From the NCBI GenBank assembly GCA_964452085.1, contig CAYVKL010000002.1, positions 364,864 through 428,863 on the forward strand: DNA of 64,000 nucleotides, written 5' to 3'. Positions 1-9,700 of this stretch are shown piece after piece. The DNA is from Methanobacterium sp964452085 (GTDB taxonomy: Archaea > Methanobacteriota > Methanobacteria > Methanobacteriales > Methanobacteriaceae). The position numbers and the translations under genes were made by a program. Every line of letters begins with the position of its first letter. The stretch's first letter is position 1. The notes under the pieces were generated by a model, which saw only the letters and a program-made list of their open reading frames with translations, did not search any database and was not told where the DNA came from.

Positions 1-20
1 AATTTCACTAAAGATAAATT

Positions 21-938
21 ATGGTTAAATTTTTGATAATAGGTCCAGTTACCCGTGACACCATTTTAAAAAATGATTCAACATGTAAAGGGGTGGGTGG
101 GCCTGTTTATTATCAATCCAGTGTATTATGTGCTCTTGAAACAGATGTAACAGCAGTAATAACTTTAGGTCGGAGTGAGGAGCATTTAATGGAATCTTTC
201 CCAAGGGATTTAAAGATTCTACCGATTTGGGGTATGGAAACCATGGCATTTGAGAACCGTTACCCTGATGAAAATCCCAATCACCGTATTCAAAGGGCTT
301 GCATACCATCAAATCCAGTTAAAGTATCTCATCTTTCAGATATTCACTTGGAAACTTTCGATTCAGTGTTGGTTTCACCACTTTCCCCTTATGATGTTCC
401 GTTGGAAACCCTGAAATATATCTCAGAGCATGAGGTCCCTGTTTATTTAGGGGCTCAAGGTTACCTGCGTCACTTAGATGGTCAGAAGGTTATTTTAAAA
501 CCTTGGAAAAATTATAAAAAATTTTTACGATATGTTGATTTTCTTTTTATTGATGAAGTAGAAGCAGGAGTTGTAATGGGGGATCATTCCCTTTCACTGG
601 ATGAAATTTCTCGAAGTCTCTCTTTTTTCGGTCCGGAAGATGTTATTATCACCAGGGGAAGTAGGGGATCCATTATTTATTCTAAAAGTATGGATGATAT
701 CTATAGAATACCTGCATTTCCCTCAAAGGAAAGGGTAGATCCCACTGGTCTTGGTGATAGTTATTTGGCTGCTTATGCACTTAGAATGCAGGAGACACTT
801 GATCATTATGAGAGTGGAATTTTTGCTTCTGCAGTTTCTTCTTTGAAATTGGAGAAAAAAGGAGCATTCAATGGTAACCGGCAACAAATCGAGGATAAAC
901 GCTTAAATTTTCTTTCTTTAATCAATGACAAAAAATAA
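21..938 (+). CDS. PfkB-family carbohydrate/nucleoside kinase
   Basis: A 305-residue ribokinase-fold (PfkB) kinase that probably phosphorylates a sugar or nucleoside in the cytoplasm; the substrate cannot be read from sequence. The C-terminal PfkB signature is present as DPTGLGD at residues 240-246, with Asp246 the expected catalytic base, and the anion-hole region TRGSRGS lies at 211-217. An N-terminal GGP motif near residue 27 fits the substrate-binding lid region. Length is normal for the family. The ATG at 21 is the first in-frame start seen; little upstream sequence is available. It stands alone, followed by a T- and A-rich intergenic stretch and a gene on the opposite strand. Confidence 0.85.
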   Translation: MVKFLIIGPVTRDTILKNDSTCKGVGGPVYYQSSVLCALETDVTAVITLGRSEEHLMESFPRDLKILPIWGMETMAFENRYPDENPNHRIQRACIPSNPVKVSHLSDIHLETFDSVLVSPLSPYDVPLETLKYISEHEVPVYLGAQGYLRHLDGQKVILKPWKNYKKFLRYVDFLFIDEVEAGVVMGDHSLSLDEISRSLSFFGPEDVIITRGSRGSIIYSKSMDDIYRIPAFPSKERVDPTGLGDSYLAAYALRMQETLDHYESGIFASAVSSLKLEKKGAFNGNRQQIEDKRLNFLSLINDKK

Positions 939-1091
939 GCTCTATTAATATTTAAGGACTTTATTAAATAAAAATAAGTTATAAAAAAAAGAATTTATTT
1001 TTTTTATTAATTTGATTTCTAAATTTTTTCTAAAAATTTAATTATCTAAATTTAGGCCCATATTATCAATTTAAATTTAATCATATTAAAT

Positions 1092-1286
1092 TCAGGCCCC
1101 TAAAATCAAAGGTAATATTAAAAATGGTAATAATCCTGCAGCAAAGAAGAGCACAACTCCTGCTATGGTGTAATTATTTTTCCGATCCATTATTCCACTG
1201 CAAATGAGTATCACAGCGATAAATGCCATAATAGGGGGAAGTAAGTGAGAGTAAAGTAGTGATCCAAATACAACAGTATCTGCCAT
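1092..1286 (-). CDS. small two-helix membrane protein, unknown function
   Basis: A 64-residue hydrophobic protein with two predicted membrane segments (about residues 15-31 and 40-62) separated by a short polar turn containing DRKNN. I do not recognise a family. The consistent hydrophobic-polar-hydrophobic pattern and clean start and stop support a real gene. It lies just downstream of the PIG-L deacetylase in the opposite direction of transcription to the PfkB kinase, so it may be expressed alone. Confidence 0.55.
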   Translation of the reverse strand: MADTVVFGSLLYSHLLPPIMAFIAVILICSGIMDRKNNYTIAGVVLFFAAGLLPFLILPLILGA

Positions 1287-1356
1287 TTTATCAAAGTCTC
1301 CATTGGGTATTAATTCATCTTATAATATTTTCTTATATTAACAACTTTTGTTTGAA

Positions 1357-2220
1357 TCAATTTATATAATAAATTCTTTCTGGACCAATACTGTATAAAC
1401 CATCACTGTATGGATAAAATATTGGTTGAATAGTGTTTATGTTGTAATAAACCTGGAAAGCACTTTTCTTTTTAGAAGCGTAATTGTTAACGTTTTGATC
1501 GGTGTAATTTTTAGTGAGGGGCATTGGGGTCTCTCTAATAGTATGGTAATAGTAAATTGGGAACTGTCTGTATTTTAAATTTGGATATTTCTCCATCATC
1601 CTTTTCATGCCCTGGTAACAGGCCAAATGGTCTCCATTACCATCCCCGGTTGTTGTGTAAAAGACGTTATACCCACCGTTTAGGTAAAGGTTTTCCATGG
1701 TAGTAAATACAATATCTGCACTTAAAGTTCCATCATCAAATCCATGAATATTATAATCAGTACATCCCAAAACCGCCATAACTCTTTTAAATGAATCTTC
1801 ACGGATTAATTTCTTTTTATAATCTGCAGTAGAATTTGCAGGGATATCTATTTTGTAATAATTAACTACAGGGAGTAGTTTAGCTGTTATGGCATCTCCT
1901 GATGTCATAAGCTCGAAATGGACTGTGGAACCGTTTTCCATGATTCTTTGGATGGTTCCGCCGACGCCTATGGTTTCATCATCTGGATGTGGTATTATAA
2001 ATGCCACTTTATCTGCAGAGGAAACTCCTGGGTTTCCATTTTGCGTTAAATTATTGTTATTAGTAGATGTAGTATTGTTTGCTGAAAATATAGGGAATAA
2101 TGCCATAAATAAAACAATAGGAATTATCAAAATCAAAATTATAATTGTTTTATTAATTTTATAACCCTTTATTTTACCATTTCCCTTTTTATTTAGTAGG
2201 GAGTTTCTTCTTGATTTCAT
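1357..2220 (-). CDS. membrane-anchored PIG-L (LmbE-like) deacetylase
   Basis: A 287-residue protein of the PIG-L/LmbE zinc-dependent N-deacetylase family, which removes acetyl groups from N-acetylglucosamine-type sugars. The zinc-binding HPDDE motif is at residues 78-82 and a later GDH motif (about residue 196) supplies a further ligand. It begins with basic residues, then one membrane segment (about 24-46) and an Asn/Thr-rich linker, so the catalytic domain is probably outside the cell. Together with the sortase-like gene on the same strand, this suggests a role on cell-surface glycans, which is inference. Confidence 0.82.
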   Translation of the reverse strand: MKSRRNSLLNKKGNGKIKGYKINKTIIILILIIPIVLFMALFPIFSANNTTSTNNNNLTQNGNPGVSSADKVAFIIPHPDDETIGVGGTIQRIMENGSTVHFELMTSGDAITAKLLPVVNYYKIDIPANSTADYKKKLIREDSFKRVMAVLGCTDYNIHGFDDGTLSADIVFTTMENLYLNGGYNVFYTTTGDGNGDHLACYQGMKRMMEKYPNLKYRQFPIYYYHTIRETPMPLTKNYTDQNVNNYASKKKSAFQVYYNINTIQPIFYPYSDGLYSIGPERIYYIN

Positions 2221-2514
2221 GTCAGATACCAGTTTTAATTGGATTTTTGTGCATTTTAAATGTTATAAGTATTTTTATTGAAAAATTTATTATGATATGA
2301 TTTAAGATTATCCAATGAATGATCTTCTGAACTGGATTTTTTAATTTTCTACTAATATATGAGATAAATAGTAATATAAATAATTTATTCTATTGGATTC
2401 TGCAATGGAAAGTATTCCCAGCGATAATTGGCCACTCATATTTTTTTTAATGAAATAATAAAAAAAGGGGTTAAAAAAAATATTATTTAATTTATCCCTC
2501 AACTTGCAGACATT

Positions 2515-3498
2515 TTAATTAAGAGATTCTACCGAACTTAACTGGCAGTGAGTATACCTTTCTGCAGCTGTAAAACCTTGAGGCCAGCAGGTGCCCAGAA
2601 CCAGTTCTTTACTTCCAGCCGGGAAAGTTATGACATTGGTGGTGTAATCATATCTAACATCGTTATTTGAAACCACCTTGTAAGTGTATTTCTTTTGAGT
2701 CAGATAATCGTTAATTATAACGATATCTCCAGCTTGAAGTTTATCTATATTGTCGAACGGGGCTGAAAAACGTGTATGATGTCCTAATAGTCCCATAGAA
2801 CCTTTTTCACCAGGATAAAAGCTTTTTGGCAAGTTATCGTCAGGTGCGGAGTAATGGTAAACTGCATTCGCTGCATTTAAGGTGTCGGAACGTATATTCC
2901 AAGAAACTCCCAGTCGTGGTATGGAAACGGTTGCAAAAGTCGGCATGCTGGCAAGTTTAGTTGAATTAATTTTCAAACTATTTTTAACAGCATCAAAGGC
3001 AGAACTGCTTTCGGAGCCTTTAAATCCTTTAAGCAGAGATTCTACTTTAAAACCTTCTTGGGGATAGTTATATACTACACTATAAAGTGCTCCGTTAGTA
3101 TTTGTCCATAATTCCCGCTGTTCCATTGTTGAACCATTTTTCTGGATTTGATAAGTATTATCATAACCCACATTTCCATTTAAATCAATTTTCTTGCTTG
3201 AAACTAATTTAAGGTTGCTTTCAGATCCTTTAACAACTTCTGCAACAAAATCTTGTGGTGTTTTATAACCGGGGGGTGTAACCTGACGGTTAACTGTTAC
3301 AGTCGCACCGGTTTCAGGGTCTTTAAAAGCAACTACCTGAGATCCCTGTGCTTTAACTTCCTGCCAATTGGCAGGGTAATCAAAAGAAATTTCCCCATTC
3401 TGGTAATGTTTAGTATCAATAATAGCACTACCAAATGGTATGGTAATGGCCAATCCAATAGCTGCCAGAATAATAATTCCTAAAATATATTTCTTCAA
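2515..3498 (-). CDS. sortase-family transpeptidase with N-terminal PsbP-like domain
   Basis: A 327-residue secreted or membrane-anchored protein. Residues 5-26 form a signal/anchor helix; about 32-178 resemble a PsbP/DUF1795-type domain (starting ISFDYPANWQEV); about 186-325 form a sortase domain. Sortase catalytic residues are visible: His240/His241 in LGHHTRF, Cys304 in LGTCWP and a downstream Arg314 in AAERYTHC. Sortases cleave sorting signals and transfer surface proteins to an acceptor amine. The acceptor in a pseudomurein-walled methanogen is not known to me. A strict substrate with a classic C-terminal sorting motif was not seen nearby. Confidence 0.8.
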   Translation of the reverse strand: MKKYILGIIILAAIGLAITIPFGSAIIDTKHYQNGEISFDYPANWQEVKAQGSQVVAFKDPETGATVTVNRQVTPPGYKTPQDFVAEVVKGSESNLKLVSSKKIDLNGNVGYDNTYQIQKNGSTMEQRELWTNTNGALYSVVYNYPQEGFKVESLLKGFKGSESSSAFDAVKNSLKINSTKLASMPTFATVSIPRLGVSWNIRSDTLNAANAVYHYSAPDDNLPKSFYPGEKGSMGLLGHHTRFSAPFDNIDKLQAGDIVIINDYLTQKKYTYKVVSNNDVRYDYTTNVITFPAGSKELVLGTCWPQGFTAAERYTHCQLSSVESLN

Positions 3499-3982
3499 AT
3501 TAAATTCTCCCTAAAATTTTTAATTCATAATCCATTTATAATCTTAATTTACCCCATTTTAATTAGTCTAGGCACTTAACATCTGATTAAATGTTAAGTA
3601 TGGAGCTTTTTTGATGTTTTTTATTAAATTTAAACATGTTTTGTAATATGAGTATAATTTAATGTAGTTTCCCTTTTCTGGGGTTTAAATAATATAGAAA
3701 ACTGATGCTTTATAAATGTGTTGCTATTCCACATCCACTATTTAGTAATATTTTTAGCCCAAAATCCAAACTTAAATTTGCATGTGGATATCAGAGTAGT
3801 CATTTTATTGAAAAAAATAGTTAAGTTCTATTAAACCTCTAATTATCAAGATAAGGGTAAAATTATAGGAGATTCTGATAATTATGGGTTAATACTGATT
3901 TAGAGTGGTAAAGATTTAATAATAATTAAATAATGCGGTAAAATGAGGTCATTTTTTTATATAAACTCTCTAATTAAGTATT
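3499..3982. other. gene-free AT-rich gap
   Basis: About 480 bases with no convincing gene on either strand. The only structure I noted is a perfect 8-bp inverted repeat at 3575-3598, listed separately. The remainder is AT-rich, with several stop codons in all frames. Confidence 0.6.
3575..3598. repeat. perfect 8-bp inverted repeat upstream of the sortase gene
   Basis: The arms CTTAACAT and ATGTTAAG are separated by 8 bases. It lies roughly 80-100 bases before the sortase start on the minus strand, where an operator or a promoter-proximal regulatory site would be expected. On the plus strand it is followed by T-rich sequence, but no plus-strand gene precedes it, so a terminator is less likely. 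Confidence 0.4.
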
Positions 3983-4189
3983 TCAATATTTATGCCTTAT
4001 GCTATCTGGGATTTCCACCCCTTCAGATTCCAAGTATTTAATTAGAGCTTGTCTTACGCTCCTTTTAATGAGTCCTTTTTTCCGATAATATGAATTACCA
4101 GTTTGTTGTTTAAAGAGGGATAGTAGTTCCTTATTCACATTTACTGTAATTTGAACTTCATCTTCCGTGACATCAGTCATATTAACCAC
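3983..4189 (-). CDS. small ribbon-helix-helix-like protein
   Basis: A 68-residue protein with a pattern like the ribbon-helix-helix (CopG/Arc) DNA-binding fold: a short beta strand (VQITVNVNKELL, residues 12-23) followed by two helices, the second within RSVRQALIKYLES. Such proteins act as dimeric repressors, often as antitoxins. No toxin gene is evident next to it. An alternative start is Met4. The family assignment is by pattern only. Confidence 0.5.
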   Translation of the reverse strand: MVNMTDVTEDEVQITVNVNKELLSLFKQQTGNSYYRKKGLIKRSVRQALIKYLESEGVEIPDSIRHKY

Positions 4190-4389
4190 ATTTAATATTA
4201 TAATTTATCACCATATAGTTTTATCTGGATATTTTTCACTTAATACAGATTTCAATTATTTTTAGTTTATGAATCTCTCTTTATAGGCAATAAATCAATT
4301 TAGCTGCAATGAGTTTGCATCAAATTGGTATGAAGTTAAGAATCTTAATTAACGATTATAACTAAATTATATGTAAAGGAAGTGGTATA

Positions 4390-4518
4390 ATGTCTCAAAA
4401 AACAAAACGTAACTATTGCCCTGGATGTAAAAAAGAAACTGTTTGGGATTATTATGAGGCTCGAGGTGGTTTTAAACATTGGCAGTGTCGGGATTGCGGG
4501 GAGAAAGAAACTTTTTAA
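4390..4518 (+). CDS. 42-residue zinc-ribbon protein
   Basis: A very short gene. The product has two CxxC pairs, CPGC at residues 10-13 and CRDC at about 34-37, separated by an aromatic/basic segment, which is the layout of a four-cysteine zinc ribbon. Its start is preceded by AAAGGAAGTGGT, a plausible ribosome-binding site. Function unknown; zinc ribbons of this size in archaea are often nucleic-acid or ribosome associated. The overlapping reading frame on the opposite strand has no features and is judged a shadow. Confidence 0.65.
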   Translation: MSQKTKRNYCPGCKKETVWDYYEARGGFKHWQCRDCGEKETF

Positions 4519-4760
4519 ATCATTAACCGTCAATATAATGAAATATTTATAAATCGACTATTATCATATAGAGCCTTTAATCTTTGTATCCCTTGATTTA
4601 ATGTAGTTTAATATTCTATTTAAGAGCTTTAAAAGTCTTAAATAACCATTAAATTATTAATTCAACATTCTATTCAAATTCTTCCAAGTGAAATGATGGG
4701 TGTTTATTGAATATTCAATTATTATAATATTTTTCATTCCGACAAATGGGGTTGTTAAAA

Positions 4761-5192
4761 ATGATTGATAAAAAAGAACTTGTAGATCTGATAGAAAACT
4801 CAGAATTAGAGAGGATACCGGGGGATAGGGATGTTTGGGAGAAACATATTTATTTGGATGATAATGTGTTGATCGTTGGTTATGAAGAAGAGGAGGCGTC
4901 TTATAAGCAAGATCCTGAGGAAGAAACCGTTAAAACATATTATTGGTATTGGGAACTTAGAGATTCAAAAACATGGGATATTCTATTTGACAATCATGAT
5001 AATGATTTTAGTTTTTGTGAATCTGAAATGGGAAGCTACAGTGATAAAGACCGTGTAGAAGACGTAGTTGGCGATATTGATGAAGGAGAAGTATGTGCTT
5101 GGAGTGAAAAGGACTGGATTGAAGATATTTCGGATGATATCGCTGATAAAGTACTTGAATGGTTAACAAATATCAAATTAGGATTAAAATAA
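4761..5192 (+). CDS. acidic protein of unknown function
   Basis: A strongly acidic protein of 143 residues (148 if the ATG at 4746 is used). I chose the second ATG because GGGGTTG lies just upstream as a likely ribosome-binding site, whereas nothing suitable precedes the first. It has runs of Asp/Glu with tryptophans (YYWYWELRD around residues 52-60) and no Cys cluster or membrane segment. I recognise no family. It sits in a patch of small orphan genes. Confidence 0.5.
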   Translation: MIDKKELVDLIENSELERIPGDRDVWEKHIYLDDNVLIVGYEEEEASYKQDPEEETVKTYYWYWELRDSKTWDILFDNHDNDFSFCESEMGSYSDKDRVEDVVGDIDEGEVCAWSEKDWIEDISDDIADKVLEWLTNIKLGLK

Positions 5193-5297
5193 TATAATCC
5201 AATTTTCATGAACTTAAATTAATATCTATGAGAAAGTCTTTCAGCTTGATTTCAAATATATTTAATTGGCATTTATTCGTTCAAGAGGAGAAAAAAA

Positions 5298-5465
5298 ATG
5301 AAAAAACGTAGATTAGTTCATTGTAACGGTAAATACCATGTTATACTTCCATCGGGGTGGGTTGAGGCTGTAAATATACAAGAAGGAGATGAGGTAACTT
5401 TAAAAATAGATGATGAAGATTTCCATAAACTTATAATAAGACTTGTAAAAAGAGGTAATGAATGA
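5298..5465 (+). CDS. AbrB/SpoVT-like swapped-hairpin protein
   Basis: A 55-residue basic protein whose pattern (KKRRLVHCNGKYHVILPSG, then a GDEVTLKIDDE strand pair) fits the AbrB/MazE swapped-hairpin beta-barrel fold: an initial strand, an IxLP-type turn and a EGDEV motif. Such proteins are transcription regulators or antitoxins. A strong ribosome-binding site, AAGAGGAG, sits just before the ATG. No toxin partner is recognisable beside it. Confidence 0.6.
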   Translation: MKKRRLVHCNGKYHVILPSGWVEAVNIQEGDEVTLKIDDEDFHKLIIRLVKRGNE

Positions 5466-5807
5466 ATATAAATTCAGAAATTAATTCACTTTAAGGTTTG
5501 AAGATCTATTTAATGTGCTTTTAATATGTTAGGAGTACTATTGGGCTTTAAAAACTTACAAACCATAAATATTCTCTAATTCATTTTCAATCTATTATCT
5601 CCAATGTATATTCTTGAAGATAGTGCATTAGAGTTTAAAATTAAATGGTTTTGGGTGCAGTCTTCTCCATATTTGGTTTCGATTAATGTCCGCCAATTAA
5701 TTACAGCCCTAAAAAATCAATTATCAAATAAGTTTGCAGGCACACAAGATGGCTATAACTCTTCAATTTTAATAGATTCAATAAAATTTTAATAGAGAAT
5801 GGTTTAA
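5466..5807. other. gap of about 340 bases without a supported gene
   Basis: AT-rich. A plus-strand reading frame at 5604-5792 exists but has no ribosome-binding site, no recognisable motif and atypical composition, so I do not call it. Confidence 0.45.
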
Positions 5808-6035
5808 ATGGATAAAAAAGAACGTAAAATGATTGAAAACGAAATAAAAGAAGATTTAAAACATTTTTTTATCAAAATGCTCCAAATTAGTTTAGATCTT
5901 CCAGCTAAACATGGGAATATAATGCTTGATAGAACTTTTGAAACGGTGAACCTTGAAAAACTGGAAAATGAAAATCCCGGACAAATTCCAGAATATTCAT
6001 TCATGATCAAGGGAACTTATAGACGCTGGAAATGA
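5808..6035 (+). CDS. small hypothetical protein
   Basis: A 75-residue, Lys/Glu-rich protein with a helical N-terminal half (residues 2-30) and an unstructured C-terminal half ending in basic and aromatic residues. The start ATG is preceded by AGAGAATGGT, a weak ribosome-binding site. I recognise no family. It belongs to the same patch of small genes. Confidence 0.45.
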   Translation: MDKKERKMIENEIKEDLKHFFIKMLQISLDLPAKHGNIMLDRTFETVNLEKLENENPGQIPEYSFMIKGTYRRWK

Positions 6036-6146
6036 ATATGATTTAGGGAAATCTCAACATAAGAATGAATATTTCCTATGTGGTTTCCATACATCTTTAG
6101 TAATTCATACCCATCTTTATTTTTTCCCATTAATTCATTATCAACT

Positions 6147-6325
6147 TTAATCCATATCTTCTATCTTTTTTACTTCTTCCAGTAATTGAATACACTCGGT
6201 TACTTCTTCATTAGGTTCTAACCCTTTTAATATTTTTATAACTTGGTTAATTATGGCTATACTCCCCATGTTTATATATTTTCTTTTTTTAGTTCCATAT
6301 CTCCAAATCCCTTTAGTTTTACCAT
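6147..6325 (-). pseudogene. small gene with an apparent one-base frameshift
   Basis: Two abutting minus-strand frames look like one gene. An upstream frame starts with ATG at 6325 (MVKLKGFGDMELKK) and a second starts at 6269 and encodes 40 residues ending KKIEDMD at 6147. Adding one A to the run of seven at 6284-6290 would join them into a single 59-residue helical protein. A GGGG ribosome-binding site precedes the upstream ATG. It may be a real frameshift, a sequencing error, or just an independent 40-residue gene at 6147-6269. Confidence 0.4.
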
Positions 6326-6718
6326 TTTATCCCCTTCTGTTCTTTCTTAAATGATTTATCTTAATTTAATAATTATGATCATTATAAATGAGATCCGTTC
6401 TTTTTTTGTTATTCATCTGACACATCGAACATTTCAAGAATAAAAACTTGTTAATTATATCGATAACATAATATTATAATACCGTGGTAACTTGGAGTTT
6501 TTATTTGCACCTGAAATTGAAAAGTTTTCAGTGAATTAAATTTATTTGGTGAAATTACTAAATTAGGTAAAAATTCACGTTTGAGTTGGTAGGAGAAGAA
6601 TCTGAATTGAAAATCCAAATATGTTAATACAGTTTTTTGCTTTATTTTCATGGATATTCTTGTAAATGAAGCCACTTATAATTTCAATTAAGTTAATAGT
6701 GTAAAAGAAAGTGTTAAC
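6326..6718. other. AT-rich upstream region of the double histidine kinase
   Basis: About 390 bases without a supported gene. A minus-strand frame at 6451-6675 has no motif or start signal and is treated as chance. The region presumably holds the promoter of the kinase gene that follows, but I could not identify a clear TATA/BRE pair. Confidence 0.4.
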
Positions 6719-9700
6719 GTGGGAAACGGCTTTAAAATACTGATACTGGAAGATTCCACTTCAGATGTAGATTCAATAGAACATGAACTTATTGATGGGG
6801 GGTTGGAATTTTCTTCAAGACTAGTGGAGACCCGGAAAGATTTTATAAGGGAATTTAAGGAATTCAAACCGGATTTAATTTTATCGGATTTTTATTTTCC
6901 TGATTTTGATGGTTTTTCTGCACTGGAGATGAGGAATGATAATAGTCCAGAAACGCCTTTTATATTTGTAAGCAGCACGGTAGGAGAAGATTTAGCGGTA
7001 CAAACTCTTTTAAATGGTGCAACGGATTATGTTCTTAAGAATAATTTTTCTAAACTCGTTTCAGTAGTTTTAAGAGCATTAGATGAGACAGAAGACAGAT
7101 TAGAACTTGAAGTAACAGAAAAAGAGTTAGTAGAAAATGAAGAGAAGTTAAGAAAAATTTTTGAATCGCCCTCAGATTCCATTATAGTTACTGATTTGAA
7201 GGGTAGTATCACAGAGCTAAATCATGCAACATTAAATTTACTCGGTTTTAGTTCAGTAGAAGAGATTTTAGGTATGAATTTCCTTGATCTTTTAGCTGAA
7301 AGAGACAGAACAAAAGCTAAAAAAAGTATAAGATCGGTATTATATGGTTCTCCGAAATTTCGTGAATATAACTTTCTTAAAAAGGATGGACAGGAGGTTC
7401 CAGTAGAAGTATCAACCACTGTAATATCAGATTCTTCAGGAGCCCCCGTATCTTTTGTTAGTATTACCCGAGACAGGACCGAAGCTAAGCTTAACGAAGA
7501 AAAATTAAGAAAATCTCTCAGAGAAAAAGAAAATCTATTGAAGGAAATCCATCATCGCGTAAAAAACAATATGCAAATAATTTCAAGCCTATTGAACCTT
7601 CAATCTGAACATGTCTATGATGATCGAGATGCTGAACTTTTCAAAAGTGCCCAGGAGAGAGTTAAAACCATGGCAATGGTGCATGGGAATGTTTATCAAT
7701 CCAAGGACCTTTCCAGCATAAACTTTAGAGAATTTATCCAGACTCTGGCTTTTGAACTTTTTAGCTCCCGTGAAGCCGGGCCAAATATTAAACTAGAGAC
7801 AGATATTGCAGATATCTCCATGAATATAGAAACCGCCATTCCATGTGGCCTTATTGTCAATGAATTGATGACTAATTGCCTAATACATGCTTTTCCAGAG
7901 GATGCAATCAGCGAGGATATTACAGAAACATTAAAAAGTTCAGATGATGATGTGGATGAAGTGATAAAAATCGAACTTCAGATAGAAGAAAATGGTCATC
8001 TGATCCTAATCATGAGTGATAATGGTGTGGGCCTTTCAGAAGACATTGACTTTAAAAACCCCAAGACATTGGGTTTGAAACTGGTGAATACTTTAGTATC
8101 ACAGCTTAATGGTAACATCGAAATTGAAAGAAACAATGGTACAGAGTTTATAATAACATTTGATGAAATGCTATATGACGATAGGATACCCTCTAAGCAT
8201 TCTGAAAGTATGTCTTATAGGTCAAAAAAACTACGTGGTAAAGCTGAGGACCTGCTCAAAGGTAAGATCAAAGGTTTTGAACAAATTCCGGATGATGTCA
8301 ATGAAATTATCCATGAACTTCAAGTGCATCAGATTGAGCTGGAGGTGCAAAATGAAGAGCTCAGAGACACACAAATTAAGTTAGAAGAATCTCAGAGGAA
8401 GTATTATGACTTGTATAATTTTGCTCCTGTGGGATATTTCACCTTCGATGAAAAAGGTATGATAATCAATGTTAACCAAACTGGTGCTTCACTATTAGGA
8501 GTGGGGAAAAGTGATTTAATCAACTATGCATTTATTCCATATATTGCACCTGATTATAGGTATATTTTCTACCAAAACACTCTAAAAGCAGTTGAAACTG
8601 GTGAAAAACAAATATTTGAATTAAAACTAATTAAAAAAGACTCCAGTGAATTTTTTGGACAGTTAGTTACTGTAGCACCATTTGACCAAAAGGGGGATTC
8701 GAAGAAACTCAGAACCAGTTTAATAAACATTAATGAGCGGTTCATAGCTGAAAAAGCTTTGAGGGAAAGTGAAGAAAAGTTCAGGAATATGGCTGATTTA
8801 CTTCCACAGATAGTTTTCGAAGCTGATAAGAAGGGTAATATCACCTTCATCAACCGCGCAGTATTTGAATCAACTGGATATACTGAAGAAGATTTTTATG
8901 AAGAGATAAATCCCATCCAGCTTTTAATTCCCGAGGATCGGAATCGAGTTAAAAATGATATTAGGAAAGTTTTAAGTGGAGAAGAATTAGGTGGTGTTGA
9001 ATACACTGCACTAAAAAAAGATGGTACAAAATTTCCCATAATGATATATAGCTCTAAAATTACCCGTAATAATCAAGTTTTGGGAATTAGGGGAGTTATA
9101 TTAAACATGACTCAGATCAAAGAAGCTGAAAATCAAATCAAATTATCCTTAAAAGAAAAAGAAATGCTGCTTAAGGAGATACACCACAGGGTTAAAAACA
9201 ATCTCATGGTTATATCCAGCCTTTTAAACCTCCAGTCACGATATATTAGAGATGAAGCATCAAAAGATATTTTCAAGGAAAGTCAGAATCGTGCAAGGTC
9301 TATGGCCCTTATACATGAAAGATTGTACCAAACTACTGATCTTAAAAGGATTGATTTTGGTGATTACATTCGGACGCTCTCACAAGAACTATTCCGTACT
9401 TATGCTGGTGATTTTGGCCTTATAGATCTAAAAATTAATGTTGAAGATATTTTTCTGGACATAAACACAGCAATACCCTTAGGTTTGATAGTAAATGAAC
9501 TAATTACAAACAGTTTAACCCACGCTTTTCCAGATGGCATGAAGGGAGAAATCAATGTTGATTTTCAAAGAACAGATGATCATTATGAATTCACAGTGAA
9601 AGATAATGGAATAGGATTCCCATACGATTTAGACTTCCAAAAAACAGCATCACTGGGTCTACAAATTGTAAACAGTTTAACAGAACAAATATTCGGTGAA

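Noticed and set aside
4345..4533. 62-codon minus-strand frame over the 42-residue zinc-ribbon gene
   Set aside because: It overlaps the plus-strand zinc ribbon, which has conserved CxxC pairs and a ribosome-binding site; the minus frame has neither.
5604..5792. 62-codon plus-strand frame in the small-gene patch
   Set aside because: No ribosome-binding site, no recognisable pattern and unlikely composition; could not be supported.
6451..6675. 74-codon minus-strand frame upstream of the double kinase
   Set aside because: No start signal, no motif; AT-rich chance frame.
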